A DNA stretch of 33,465 nucleotides from Planctomycetota bacterium (lineage in GTDB: Bacteria; Planctomycetota; Phycisphaerae; Phycisphaerales; Phycisphaeraceae). The DNA lies in assembly GCA_024279275.1 (NCBI GenBank), contig JAJRRS010000042.1, positions 1 through 33,465 on the forward strand, given 5' to 3'. Below the pieces are notes generated by a model that searched no databases, was not told the DNA's origin, and worked only from the letters and a program-made list of their open reading frames with translations. The translations under genes were made by a program, and so were the position numbers. The stretch's first letter is position 1; each line of letters starts with the position of its first letter. Shown here one piece after another: positions 16,926-24,972 of the stretch.

Positions 16926-17864
16926 CTAAGCCGCCATCGCCCAGTAAACAACTTTCCATGTCCGTGGTGACAGCGGCGCATGCTTCAACGCCTCGGCGGC
17001 GTGCTTGCGTGCCAACGTTTTGTTCCCAGCATGGATCGCGTGACACGCCCAGTTGCGGTAATGCTCCGCCGCAGATTGTTTCGGCGCCAGTTCAGGCCTG
17101 ATTGATTCGCTGTCAAACTGGTCAACGATCCCACGCCTCTCGTACGCCTCGCGCAGCACGTCCTTGAGCCGACGGCACATCAGCTCATAGTTGCGGAAAC
17201 ACACGCTCTGGATGTGTCGCCGGTAGGTATATAGATACACTGGCTGGTTCGCGAGTTGGCCATGCTCAGCAAGGCGCAGAAACAGGTCCAGGTCTTCGAC
17301 CCAGTCGGTCCCGGCACGCCACCCCCCCGCTTCCCGCAACGCATCGGCACGCATCATCAGGCTCGCGTGAACCATCACGCTCCCGTCGCCTTGCAACAAC
17401 CCCTCATCGATCACCTCGTGATCCGTCGGCGGCTCCTGTGAACCAGCGGGCGAGCCGAACGGGTCCGTCCGCTGTATCCATGAACCGACTGCGACACACG
17501 CCCGTTGAGCATCGAGATAATCAACCTGACGCCTGAAACGAACCTCAGCACACCAGTCGTCTGCATCCATCCGAGCGATATACTCGCCCCGCGACACCTC
17601 CAGACCGTCATTAAGCGCCCCAACGATCCCCGTGTTAGGCCGGGAAATCACACGGACTTGTTTATGACGATTCGCATAGTCATGGAGGATCGCCAGCGAC
17701 GTGTCAGTCGAGCCATCATCAATACAGATCAACTCCCAGTCGTCGAATGTCTGCGCAAGGATGCAATCAACCGCCTCGGCCAAATACTTATGGGCGTTAT
17801 AGACAGGCATCAGAACGGATACACGCGGCGGGTTGTTTCGTTTATCGTCTTTCACAAATATCAC
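16926..17864 (-). CDS. Family 2 glycosyltransferase
   Basis: A 312-residue GT2 enzyme: PRVSVLMPVYNAHKYLAEAV, LICIDDGSTDTSLAIL, and a canonical YIARMDADDWC metal motif. GTDWVEDLDLFLRLAEHG supplies the catalytic-base region (ED motif). The C-terminal helix contains a TPR-like AGNKTLARKHAAEALKHAP stretch. The start is GTG at 17864, overlapping the preceding TGA; GTG at 17855 is an alternative, and AAAGG lies just upstream. The end is VVYWAMAA followed by TAG, the only amber stop among the ten Ala-Ala genes. Confidence 0.9.
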   Translation of the reverse strand: MIFVKDDKRNNPPRVSVLMPVYNAHKYLAEAVDCILAQTFDDWELICIDDGSTDTSLAILHDYANRHKQVRVISRPNTGIVGALNDGLEVSRGEYIARMDADDWCAEVRFRRQVDYLDAQRACVAVGSWIQRTDPFGSPAGSQEPPTDHEVIDEGLLQGDGSVMVHASLMMRADALREAGGWRAGTDWVEDLDLFLRLAEHGQLANQPVYLYTYRRHIQSVCFRNYELMCRRLKDVLREAYERRGIVDQFDSESIRPELAPKQSAAEHYRNWACHAIHAGNKTLARKHAAEALKHAPLSPRTWKVVYWAMAA

Positions 17865-18745
17865 GCGGCCTTTCTCTGAGACTTAAGCGAAGCCCCAAAC
17901 AGAACGGTCAGCTTATTGGCGGCACGCTTCCACTTGGGTTGATCCAGTGACGCGAGCCATTTTTCAGATTCGCCAAACCGGGCCGGGGGTGTTGTATTTC
18001 GCGACGGGTCCAACCCCGCAAACGGCAAAGTAGACAGTGTCCTGCCCCGCCAACTGATCACATCCAACTGCGGCGTGTAATGCGGCGTCACCTCCCCAGT
18101 CATGTCGTGCCAGGGATGGAACAACTTCACATCCGGGTTCCAACGCACCATCAGACCGAGGCTGCACAGACGTGCATACACATCCTTGTCGTTGGCGTGG
18201 AATCCGGTCGCGAAGATAGGGCTCTGCTCGTAGCCATTGATCTCGACGAGCCACTTCCGCCGAACGCTCAGACAGGCACCATGATTCGCGGGGTTGGTTA
18301 GCTCACAGACCGAACGCAGATGATCGAGGCTGATCGAATCCACATGCCTGCCTTCAGGCTCGTTATGTCGGTGGTAGTATGTCACCAGCCGATCACTTGC
18401 CTGATGATCCTGCCAGACCGCGCTTAAAAACCCAGGCTCGGCAATCACATCCGCATCGGGGATCACAACCAACTCCCCGCGTGCCTCTGCGATCCCGTGG
18501 TTAAAGCAATACGACGAGTGGTATGTGCCGGCACGCCCTAGCGCCACCGCACAAAACCCCGCCCGAGCATCGATCCGACGTTGCAGGTCAGGCGAGATCG
18601 TGTCGTAATACTCGACCCAGATCAGTTCGTAGTCCTGCGGCGCAAAGTCTTGCCGGGCCATGAAGTCGATCGATTCGTAACGCTCGCGGAACGAGCCATC
18701 GACCATAATGACACTGATTTTCGGTCGGCCTGTGCTAGTTGTCAT
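17861..18745 (-). CDS. Family 2 glycosyltransferase
   Basis: A 294-residue GT2 enzyme: PKISVIMVDGSFRERYESID, an AGTYHSSYCFNHGIAEARGE segment, and LVVIPDADVIAEPGFLSAV with a canonical DxD. ANHGACLSVRRKWLVEINGYEQ and HANDKDVYARLCSLG resemble the C-terminal parts of chain-extending GT2 enzymes. I chose the ATG at 18745, which shares one base with the preceding stop (TGATG) and has GGGAGG 7 bases upstream. A GTG at 18748 is directly before it. The C-terminus is ASLKSQRKAA. Confidence 0.87.
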   Translation of the reverse strand: MTTSTGRPKISVIMVDGSFRERYESIDFMARQDFAPQDYELIWVEYYDTISPDLQRRIDARAGFCAVALGRAGTYHSSYCFNHGIAEARGELVVIPDADVIAEPGFLSAVWQDHQASDRLVTYYHRHNEPEGRHVDSISLDHLRSVCELTNPANHGACLSVRRKWLVEINGYEQSPIFATGFHANDKDVYARLCSLGLMVRWNPDVKLFHPWHDMTGEVTPHYTPQLDVISWRGRTLSTLPFAGLDPSRNTTPPARFGESEKWLASLDQPKWKRAANKLTVLFGASLKSQRKAA

Positions 18746-20031
18746 CACGCAGCCTCCCGGTTAGTTCCACCATCTGAATTAAAAGAAATCCGGCTTGCCG
18801 TACTCTGCCCGATCGTATCGGTGAACAACTCAACGTAGCGCCGCGCCTGATTGGTGGGTGCAAAGTTTGACTCCGCAAAGACCCGACATGCACGCCTCCG
18901 CTCCGCTGCACTATCGACTGGCTCATCAATAACCAAACCAATCCGCTGAGCCAAAGCCTCGGCGTCACCCGGCGGAACAAGCCAACCCGTCTGCCCATCG
19001 ACAATCGCCTCACCCACACCCCCAACATCCGACCCGATGCTCGGCACACCACACGCCGCCGCCTCTAACAACGTGTTCGGCAGATTATCCGCAAGCGTCG
19101 GCAAAACATGTGCATCCCCCGCGCTGTACGCCAGCCGCATCAGCCGTGGATCGTGGATATCACCAAGCACGCGATGATCCCACTTGCCAGCAAGACCCGT
19201 AGGCTTTTCGCCGCCAAGCTGCAACAGGATCGTGTTAGGCCGACCAAGCAGTGCCAGCGCTTTATAAAGTACCTCAGCCCCTTTGCGTGGATCGCCGGGC
19301 GTTGCAGCGCTGACCAGCACAGGCCGACCCTTCGGCAAGTCCAACGCCTCTCGCGCAGCCGAACGCTCGATCGGTTTATAGCGATCCAACTCGACGCAGT
19401 TATGAATCACACGCACATCGTGCCCGGACAACATCCCACGCTGCGCCTCATCAGCCAACCAACGCGAAGGCGTCGCAAAAGCAATCCGACCCGCGTCATC
19501 AAACGCCTGCCGCCGCTGCACAAATTGCCTCGATACCTGCGACCGCTCACTCACCGGATAACTATCCGCCATCGGACACGCACCGTCACAAGCGGACTCA
19601 AACTGTCGGCAACCCATGCTGTAAGCACACGTCCCCGTGAAAGCCCACATGTCATGCAGCGTCCAAACCACCGCAACCCGGCGGGACAACTCCGCAGGCA
19701 GCGTCGCAGGCAGATCAGCCCCGTGAAGATTATGAACGTGAACCACATCCGGGCGATGTGTCCGCACCGCATCCAATACCCGACGTGTGATGGCCTGCCT
19801 ATCCACAGCCCGACGTTGCCCCGGGCGCAGCGTCAGTGCGATCCGTCTTGCAGCTCTACCCGTAGTCGAAAACTCCCGGCAGTTAATCGTTTGGAACGGC
19901 GAAACAGGATCGGGATGAGGTGTCGCCCACAGAACCTCCTGCCCTTGGGCGCTGAACGCAAGCGCCAGCCGATGCGCCGCGATACCCGCGCCGCCCTTGC
20001 GTTGCACATCACTAAGCAGCATCACCTTCAT
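18745..20031 (-). CDS. Family 4 glycosyltransferase (GT-B)
   Basis: A 428-residue GT-B enzyme. The N-terminal acceptor domain has MKVMLLSDVQRKGGAGIAAH and DVVHVHNLHGADLP, and a Cys-rich CAYSMGCRQFESACDGACP insertion that is common in exopolysaccharide GT4 enzymes. The C-terminal donor domain has RKGAEVLYKALALLG and PTLADNLPNTLLEAAACG with the E-x7-E-type glutamate, then GGVGEAIVDGQTGWLVPPGD. Its ATG overlaps the radical SAM gene stop (ATGA) and has an AGGGGGG ribosome-binding site. The tail (from TIGQSTASRIS) is polar and disordered-looking and ends TNREAA. Confidence 0.92.
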   Translation of the reverse strand: MKVMLLSDVQRKGGAGIAAHRLALAFSAQGQEVLWATPHPDPVSPFQTINCREFSTTGRAARRIALTLRPGQRRAVDRQAITRRVLDAVRTHRPDVVHVHNLHGADLPATLPAELSRRVAVVWTLHDMWAFTGTCAYSMGCRQFESACDGACPMADSYPVSERSQVSRQFVQRRQAFDDAGRIAFATPSRWLADEAQRGMLSGHDVRVIHNCVELDRYKPIERSAAREALDLPKGRPVLVSAATPGDPRKGAEVLYKALALLGRPNTILLQLGGEKPTGLAGKWDHRVLGDIHDPRLMRLAYSAGDAHVLPTLADNLPNTLLEAAACGVPSIGSDVGGVGEAIVDGQTGWLVPPGDAEALAQRIGLVIDEPVDSAAERRRACRVFAESNFAPTNQARRYVELFTDTIGQSTASRISFNSDGGTNREAA

Positions 20032-22280
20032 GCCGCCACCCCCCTGCCGACTGCAACCGCAGCATGAATGACCGCGCTCGAACCGGACACACCAAGCCTT
20101 GCGAACCGGCTTGTAAGCAAGTCCGAATCACCCTCTGCTACTTCGGTCAGCGCGAGCATGTGGTCGCCCGCATCGTGGTCTTTCAGGAACCCGTTAATCT
20201 TACCGCCCAGCGTGTAATCAATCGCCAGATAGTTCAGGCCCAGTGTGTGTGCGAACAACACCGAATGGAATCGCATCGAGATACAACCCGCCGCGCCACG
20301 CATCGCCTGGATAATCGAATCCACACTGGAAGGCCGTTGCTCAACCAGAGGGTCCAGCCCCTGAAGGTGTTCTAGCGCGAATCGACGGTTGAATCGTCGG
20401 TCATCACAACCCTCGAAGAAGCAGTGCATGCTGTACAAAGCGGGGCGAAGACCCATAGATTCGCAGGCGTGACGGATCTGCTCGCCGAGATTTTTCTCAA
20501 AGCGATCCCGCAACTGATTGTATTCTTCAACCGAACGATCCCCACGATATCCGGCTGGCCATTGACGAAGGAAACACGCCAGTACCGGCTTACGCTCGGG
20601 CTGCGGCAGCGCCGCCTTGCGCGTCAATACATAATCCCCAGCCGGATCGCCAACACAAGTAATATCTTTCCGATCCGTTAGCCGTCGCGCCCATCGAACC
20701 GAAGCCTGATCGCGCAAAGTAATCTCGTCAGCCAGCGTCAGGATGCGTTTCACCGCATCGATGCAGAACACATCCTGCAACGGCCCAACCCCACAGCCAT
20801 AAACTACCCGGCGACGCCCGTTCGCTGCGGCAACCGCGAACGCGGTCAGCACCACGCCCAACTCGCCTATATCCATCAACGGCCCGCCCCCCATCACCAC
20901 TTCATCCGCACACCGACAGGCGTTCAGGAATCGCGGACCATAGACCGACACCACCTGTGCAGACTCATCAAGCTCCCGAAGCGTCCGCTCGGTGACTAAA
21001 GGATACAAGCTGCTAACTGTGAACTCGGCGTCAGGATACTTCTCACGGTAGCCATTGATGATGCCGCCCAGGATTGCTTTGTCGCCGACGGTTTCCGTGC
21101 CATACCACCCTGTAATCAACACACGTCTCGGCCCGACGACCTCGTTCTGCCCCGCCAGCACCGGCAAACGATTCGACAAACGCAGTGCGTTTTTATTCGA
21201 CATCGCCCGCCTGGCATATTTATCCATCAGCCCGCCAACCCACTCGCCCGCAGTGACCGGGGCGTGATAGTCGTGGATGCAGGTCGCACAATCTTCCTTG
21301 CGAACCCGGCGCCGCTCAGCAAGTTTACCCATGTACAGCCGTTCGGAAGACGTCTCCAATGCGCTGCCCAGAACCTTGGACTTCGGAGCGCAGTATTGCA
21401 GTTCACCCCGGCAATCCAACACCACCGCCTGGTCCTGATAAGGGCACGCGGTCCGCCGGGCTTTACCCAACAGCATCCCCGCAATGCTGCGGTAGGTTCG
21501 CCGGACCGCCTCGCGCGTCTCGTATTCCCGCTCTAACTGGGTAAAGAACATCGCCAGGTGATACGACTCGTCATCGTCAAAGTTTCGGATAAAAGACGTC
21601 TGCCCGAAGTTGTACAGACGCTGAATAAATTCCCCCACACGAAAGCGGACGTAGATACCGTTGCGCTTGCAGTAATCCAACAGCTCATCGACATGCCAAA
21701 GGTTTGTCTTGGTAACGGTGCATCCAACCGACAACGGCAGACTCATCCGTTCCTGGACATCACGGATCACACGGATCGCCGAATCAAAGTTGCCGTCCTT
21801 GCCACGGACCCGATCGTGAATCTGACCGACCCCGTCAAGAGATACCATGACGTTGAAGTCAACGCGACGATCAGCGCATACCTTGGCCGAGGCTTCAATC
21901 CGCTCGATCACATCCTTATCACGGATCGCGTTGGTGATGATCCCCGTGCCTTTTAGCTTTGGCAGTGTCTTGCAGATCATGCCGAACAACTCGGGCAAGT
22001 CGGGCCGCAACGTAGGCTCACCTCCGGACACGCCGACATACTTAACCCGGCTATAAAGATTGTCAGACAGCACCTTGCCGAGCTGCTTTGCTGTCAGTTC
22101 GATGTCTCTCTTCTGCTGCCAAATATTGCACATCTCACAACGAGAATTACAGATATCGTTGACCAGGAGATTGACCGTGGTGGGTTTCGCCGGGAGATAT
22201 GACGACAGCCAACCCCGCCGCAGGTCTTGGCCTGCAACATTCACCAGCGTTCTTACATCTCGGGTCAGTTCGATCAGCAT
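20028..22280 (-). CDS. Radical SAM - polysaccharide pyruvyltransferase fusion protein
   Basis: A 750-residue two-domain protein. Residues about 35-340 are a radical SAM enzyme: C44, C48 and C51 form CNSRCEMC, GVSGGEPTLRPDL binds SAM, and C279, C290, C297, C331 and C334 may ligate an auxiliary SPASM-like cluster. Residues about 384-750 are a CsaB/PssM-type pyruvyltransferase: VLITGWYGTETVGDKAIL, VVMGGGPLMD, YGCGVGPLQD, DEITLRDQASVRWA, and SMRFHS with Arg670 and His672 in the conserved GxRxH-like site. The second half should transfer pyruvate from PEP to a sugar as a ketal. The radical half may modify a sugar or the same glycan. The frame is continuous through the junction. The ATG at 22280 has only a weak GAG upstream. 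The C-terminus is VGRGVAA. Confidence 0.88.
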   Translation of the reverse strand: MLIELTRDVRTLVNVAGQDLRRGWLSSYLPAKPTTVNLLVNDICNSRCEMCNIWQQKRDIELTAKQLGKVLSDNLYSRVKYVGVSGGEPTLRPDLPELFGMICKTLPKLKGTGIITNAIRDKDVIERIEASAKVCADRRVDFNVMVSLDGVGQIHDRVRGKDGNFDSAIRVIRDVQERMSLPLSVGCTVTKTNLWHVDELLDYCKRNGIYVRFRVGEFIQRLYNFGQTSFIRNFDDDESYHLAMFFTQLEREYETREAVRRTYRSIAGMLLGKARRTACPYQDQAVVLDCRGELQYCAPKSKVLGSALETSSERLYMGKLAERRRVRKEDCATCIHDYHAPVTAGEWVGGLMDKYARRAMSNKNALRLSNRLPVLAGQNEVVGPRRVLITGWYGTETVGDKAILGGIINGYREKYPDAEFTVSSLYPLVTERTLRELDESAQVVSVYGPRFLNACRCADEVVMGGGPLMDIGELGVVLTAFAVAAANGRRRVVYGCGVGPLQDVFCIDAVKRILTLADEITLRDQASVRWARRLTDRKDITCVGDPAGDYVLTRKAALPQPERKPVLACFLRQWPAGYRGDRSVEEYNQLRDRFEKNLGEQIRHACESMGLRPALYSMHCFFEGCDDRRFNRRFALEHLQGLDPLVEQRPSSVDSIIQAMRGAAGCISMRFHSVLFAHTLGLNYLAIDYTLGGKINGFLKDHDAGDHMLALTEVAEGDSDLLTSRFARLGVSGSSAVIHAAVAVGRGVAA

Positions 22281-22366
22281 TGTTCATCTCGAGGCGAGTG
22301 GCGAGTCAACGTATTGCGTCGCTGCCCTATCGTTGCCATGTTTCATGGTTCCCTATCCATATCGAC

Positions 22367-23638
22367 TTACGCGGCGATCACGACTGGCGTCTGCTTGGCA
22401 CCCTCCCAACGAAGAGCAAGGCCTATCACGCCCGGCCAACGCTCACCGCCGGACCCTCGGGTATCCCCGATGACCTGAAACTCCAATGCGCTCTCGTGAG
22501 AATCCGCAAAACCTCGACGCTGTGCATCACGATTTCTCGCCGAAGGCTGGCCCATGAAACACCCCAGCTTGTAATGGCCCTGATTCAACAGTGCGGCCGG
22601 GATAGTCAGATTCGCTGTGTATTCGCCCGCGGGGTTGTCCCACAAATTACCGTCGGTGTCCGTACTCGCCGAGCTATACACCACCATCCCGTCAGGCATA
22701 GACAAAGTGATACCCACGCGATACTGCCGACACGCCTCAGCCAGCCGGTAACTGATCCGAACCGAGATCGCTTCGTGGGCAAGTTGAGTGCAGTTGGGCG
22801 TCATCTTGGAATCGAGCACTTCCAGCGACGTTAGCTGACCCAGCTTGTCCGCGTTCAGATTAAAGCGAGCGATCCCCGACTGCGCAACGTGTGTGGTCAA
22901 ATACTTTCGTACCACCTCATCCGTCGGGCCGACCCGCTGGATCCGGCCCTTGTCCACCCACACCGCACGCTGACAGATCCGGTTGATCGCGCTCATGTTG
23001 TGGCTGACGAACACAACCGTCCGCCCATGCCTGGCAACCTCGCCCATCTTACCCATGCACTTGCTTTGAAACGCGGCGTCACCAACCGCAAGCACCTCGT
23101 CTACAATCAGGATCTCCGGCTCAAGGTGCGCCGCAATCGCAAATGCCAGCCGGACATACATCCCGCTGGAGTAGCGTTTCACCGGCGTATCCAGGAACCT
23201 GCCGACCTCAGCGAACTCCACGATCTCATCAAACCGCTTCTTGATCTCCGCCCGCCTCATCCCCAGGATCGTGCCGTTCAGATAAATGTTTTCCCGACCA
23301 GTCAGTTCGGGGTGGAACCCGGTCCCGACCTCCAACAGGCTGCCAACTCGACCGCGGATCGTGACTCGGCCGTGCGTCGGGGAGGTGATCCGCGAGAGTA
23401 TTTTCAAGAGCGTACTCTTGCCAGCACCGTTGCGCCCGATCAAGCCCAGCACCTCGCCGGGGCGAACGTCCAACGAAACATCTCTCAGCGCCCAAAACTC
23501 CCGGGCATCTGCTCCGCTTGACTTATATCTACCCCCAACACGCCCAATCATCCCGCCCAGACGCTGGCGCAACGTCCGCGTCTGCCCAAGTATGTATCGC
23601 TTGGAGAGATTCTCAACCTGGATCGCTGCTTCCGTCAT
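22367..23638 (-). CDS. wzt: ABC-transporter ATP-binding protein, Wzt-type polysaccharide exporter
   Basis: A 423-residue ATPase. Walker A is GRNGAGKST at residues 68-76, the signature is RYSSGMYVRLAFA (the SSGM variant typical of O-antigen and teichoic-acid exporters), Walker B is ILIVDEVLAVGD and the switch His is in VFVSHNM. Residues about 260-420 are an additional beta-sandwich of the Wzt C-terminal type, which in characterised systems recognises the modified non-reducing end of the glycan before export. That fits with the methyl- and pyruvyltransferases in the same cluster. The ribosome-binding site is weak. The C-terminus is TPVVIAA followed by TAA. Confidence 0.93.
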   Translation of the reverse strand: MTEAAIQVENLSKRYILGQTRTLRQRLGGMIGRVGGRYKSSGADAREFWALRDVSLDVRPGEVLGLIGRNGAGKSTLLKILSRITSPTHGRVTIRGRVGSLLEVGTGFHPELTGRENIYLNGTILGMRRAEIKKRFDEIVEFAEVGRFLDTPVKRYSSGMYVRLAFAIAAHLEPEILIVDEVLAVGDAAFQSKCMGKMGEVARHGRTVVFVSHNMSAINRICQRAVWVDKGRIQRVGPTDEVVRKYLTTHVAQSGIARFNLNADKLGQLTSLEVLDSKMTPNCTQLAHEAISVRISYRLAEACRQYRVGITLSMPDGMVVYSSASTDTDGNLWDNPAGEYTANLTIPAALLNQGHYKLGCFMGQPSARNRDAQRRGFADSHESALEFQVIGDTRGSGGERWPGVIGLALRWEGAKQTPVVIAA

Positions 23639-23949
23639 GGTTTACTGCTCAGCCCGGGTTGAATCGAACTACACGGGGTAGTGGTGGGTGCCGAGAAAAC
23701 CGGGGCCGTCCACTTGCACACGAGTTCCAACACCGAGTCCAATAATGATCCAATCACTTCATCCATCACAACCGTTCCAACCGGCATAGTCGTCATCGTC
23801 CATAAACAAACCCCCCTTGAGATGCGCGTCCGGTATCGACAAACGATAGTTATCGCCTGTTGTGTTGACGTGCCCCGCAGATAGATTGATTGATACCCCC
23901 CGTTGCTACCCGGGTTTTACCTGCCTTTCACGTCCCCCCAGGCAGAGGA
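23639..23949. other. 311-base gap between the two ABC exporter genes
   Basis: wzm and wzt genes usually touch; here they are 311 bases apart. No firm gene is found. On the minus strand a 42-codon frame (23797-23669) reads GTRVQVDGPGFLGTHHYPV at its end but has no ribosome-binding site. A 16-codon frame starting at 23804 (MDDDDYAGWNGCDGWK) has a good AGGGGGG upstream. Either could be a leader peptide or chance. The region may hold an internal promoter for wzt. Confidence 0.35.
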
Positions 23950-24858
23950 TCACACCACGTCGGCAAACCTGCGCTCCAGCTTCGCAAAGCTGATCAGAGC
24001 AACCACCAACATGGCTCCCGCCACCGCAGTAGAGATCCCCCAAGCCCCGTAGTCCACCGGTTGATCGAGTATCACCGCGCGGAAGGCATCGATCGTCCCG
24101 GCCATCGGATTCAGACTCATCAGCCACCGGTAACGCTCCGGCACAAAACTCAGGTCATAGATCACCGGCGTCATGAACAGCCAGAGCTGAAGCATGAACG
24201 GCACGACGTAACGGAAGTCGCGGTAACACACGGTCAGGCTCGCCAACAGGATCCCGACACCCAGAACCGCCAGCACGGTTGAAAGCACAAGCAGCGGGAT
24301 CAGCACAACGCCCAGCGTGACCGGAACGTGGAACCACAACATCAACCCAGCCAGAACGACAAACGCGATGCAGTAATCGATCGCCGGCACAAGTGTCGCG
24401 GACAGAGGCAATAATAGCCTTGGAAAATAGACTTTGCTGAGTATATGGGCGTTACCCACCAGACTGTTGCTCGACGCAGTCACCGCGTTAGAACATAGCG
24501 TCCAAGGCAACAACCCCGCATACAGAAACACCGGATAAGGCACGCCTCCAACCCGGTCCGCCATCCCCATCACCTTCCCAAAGAAGATGTGCAGCACGAG
24601 CATCGTCGCTAACGGCTGGATCACCGCCCAGGCCACACCCAGAAATGTCTGTTTGTACCGCACACGCAGGTCACGCACCGCCAGAACCCACGCCAGTTCA
24701 CGACGCCGCCACAACTCAACCAGATCAAGCGAACCCAGCCCGTGCTGCGGCTTGATAAGAGTCACACGGGTCGCATGATCGGCCGCGCGACCAGAGGGAA
24801 GGATGGACGTAAAAGGTGTGCTGGACAAACCGCGTGCTCCCGCGCATAAGCGCCTCAT
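23950..24858 (-). CDS. wzm: ABC-2 type permease, Wzm-type polysaccharide exporter
   Basis: An integral membrane permease of about 302 residues that forms the translocation channel with Wzt. LWRRRELAWVLAVRDLRVRYKQ and FLGVAWAVIQPLATML are the family N-terminal signature (amphipathic gate helix and TM1). YAGLLPWTLCSNAVTASSNSLVGN, SKVYFPRLLLPLS, and a C-terminal MTPVIYDLSFVPERYRWLMSLNPM follow, with about six membrane segments. The start is uncertain: a TTG at 24873 extends the frame and the first ATG is at 24858; neither has a well-spaced ribosome-binding site, and the roughly 35 residues before the gate helix are unlike the family. Unlike its soluble neighbours it ends RFADVV. Confidence 0.9.
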   Translation of the reverse strand: MRRLCAGARGLSSTPFTSILPSGRAADHATRVTLIKPQHGLGSLDLVELWRRRELAWVLAVRDLRVRYKQTFLGVAWAVIQPLATMLVLHIFFGKVMGMADRVGGVPYPVFLYAGLLPWTLCSNAVTASSNSLVGNAHILSKVYFPRLLLPLSATLVPAIDYCIAFVVLAGLMLWFHVPVTLGVVLIPLLVLSTVLAVLGVGILLASLTVCYRDFRYVVPFMLQLWLFMTPVIYDLSFVPERYRWLMSLNPMAGTIDAFRAVILDQPVDYGAWGISTAVAGAMLVVALISFAKLERRFADVV

Positions 24859-24972
24859 CCCCCGAATGGTCAACGTCTAACCGATACAGCCGTTACAACC
24901 GGCACAGTGTGTATCGACGCAACCGCGGCAGCACTTAAGCCCTTGTCGCAAAGCCCAACCCGATAACGTATC

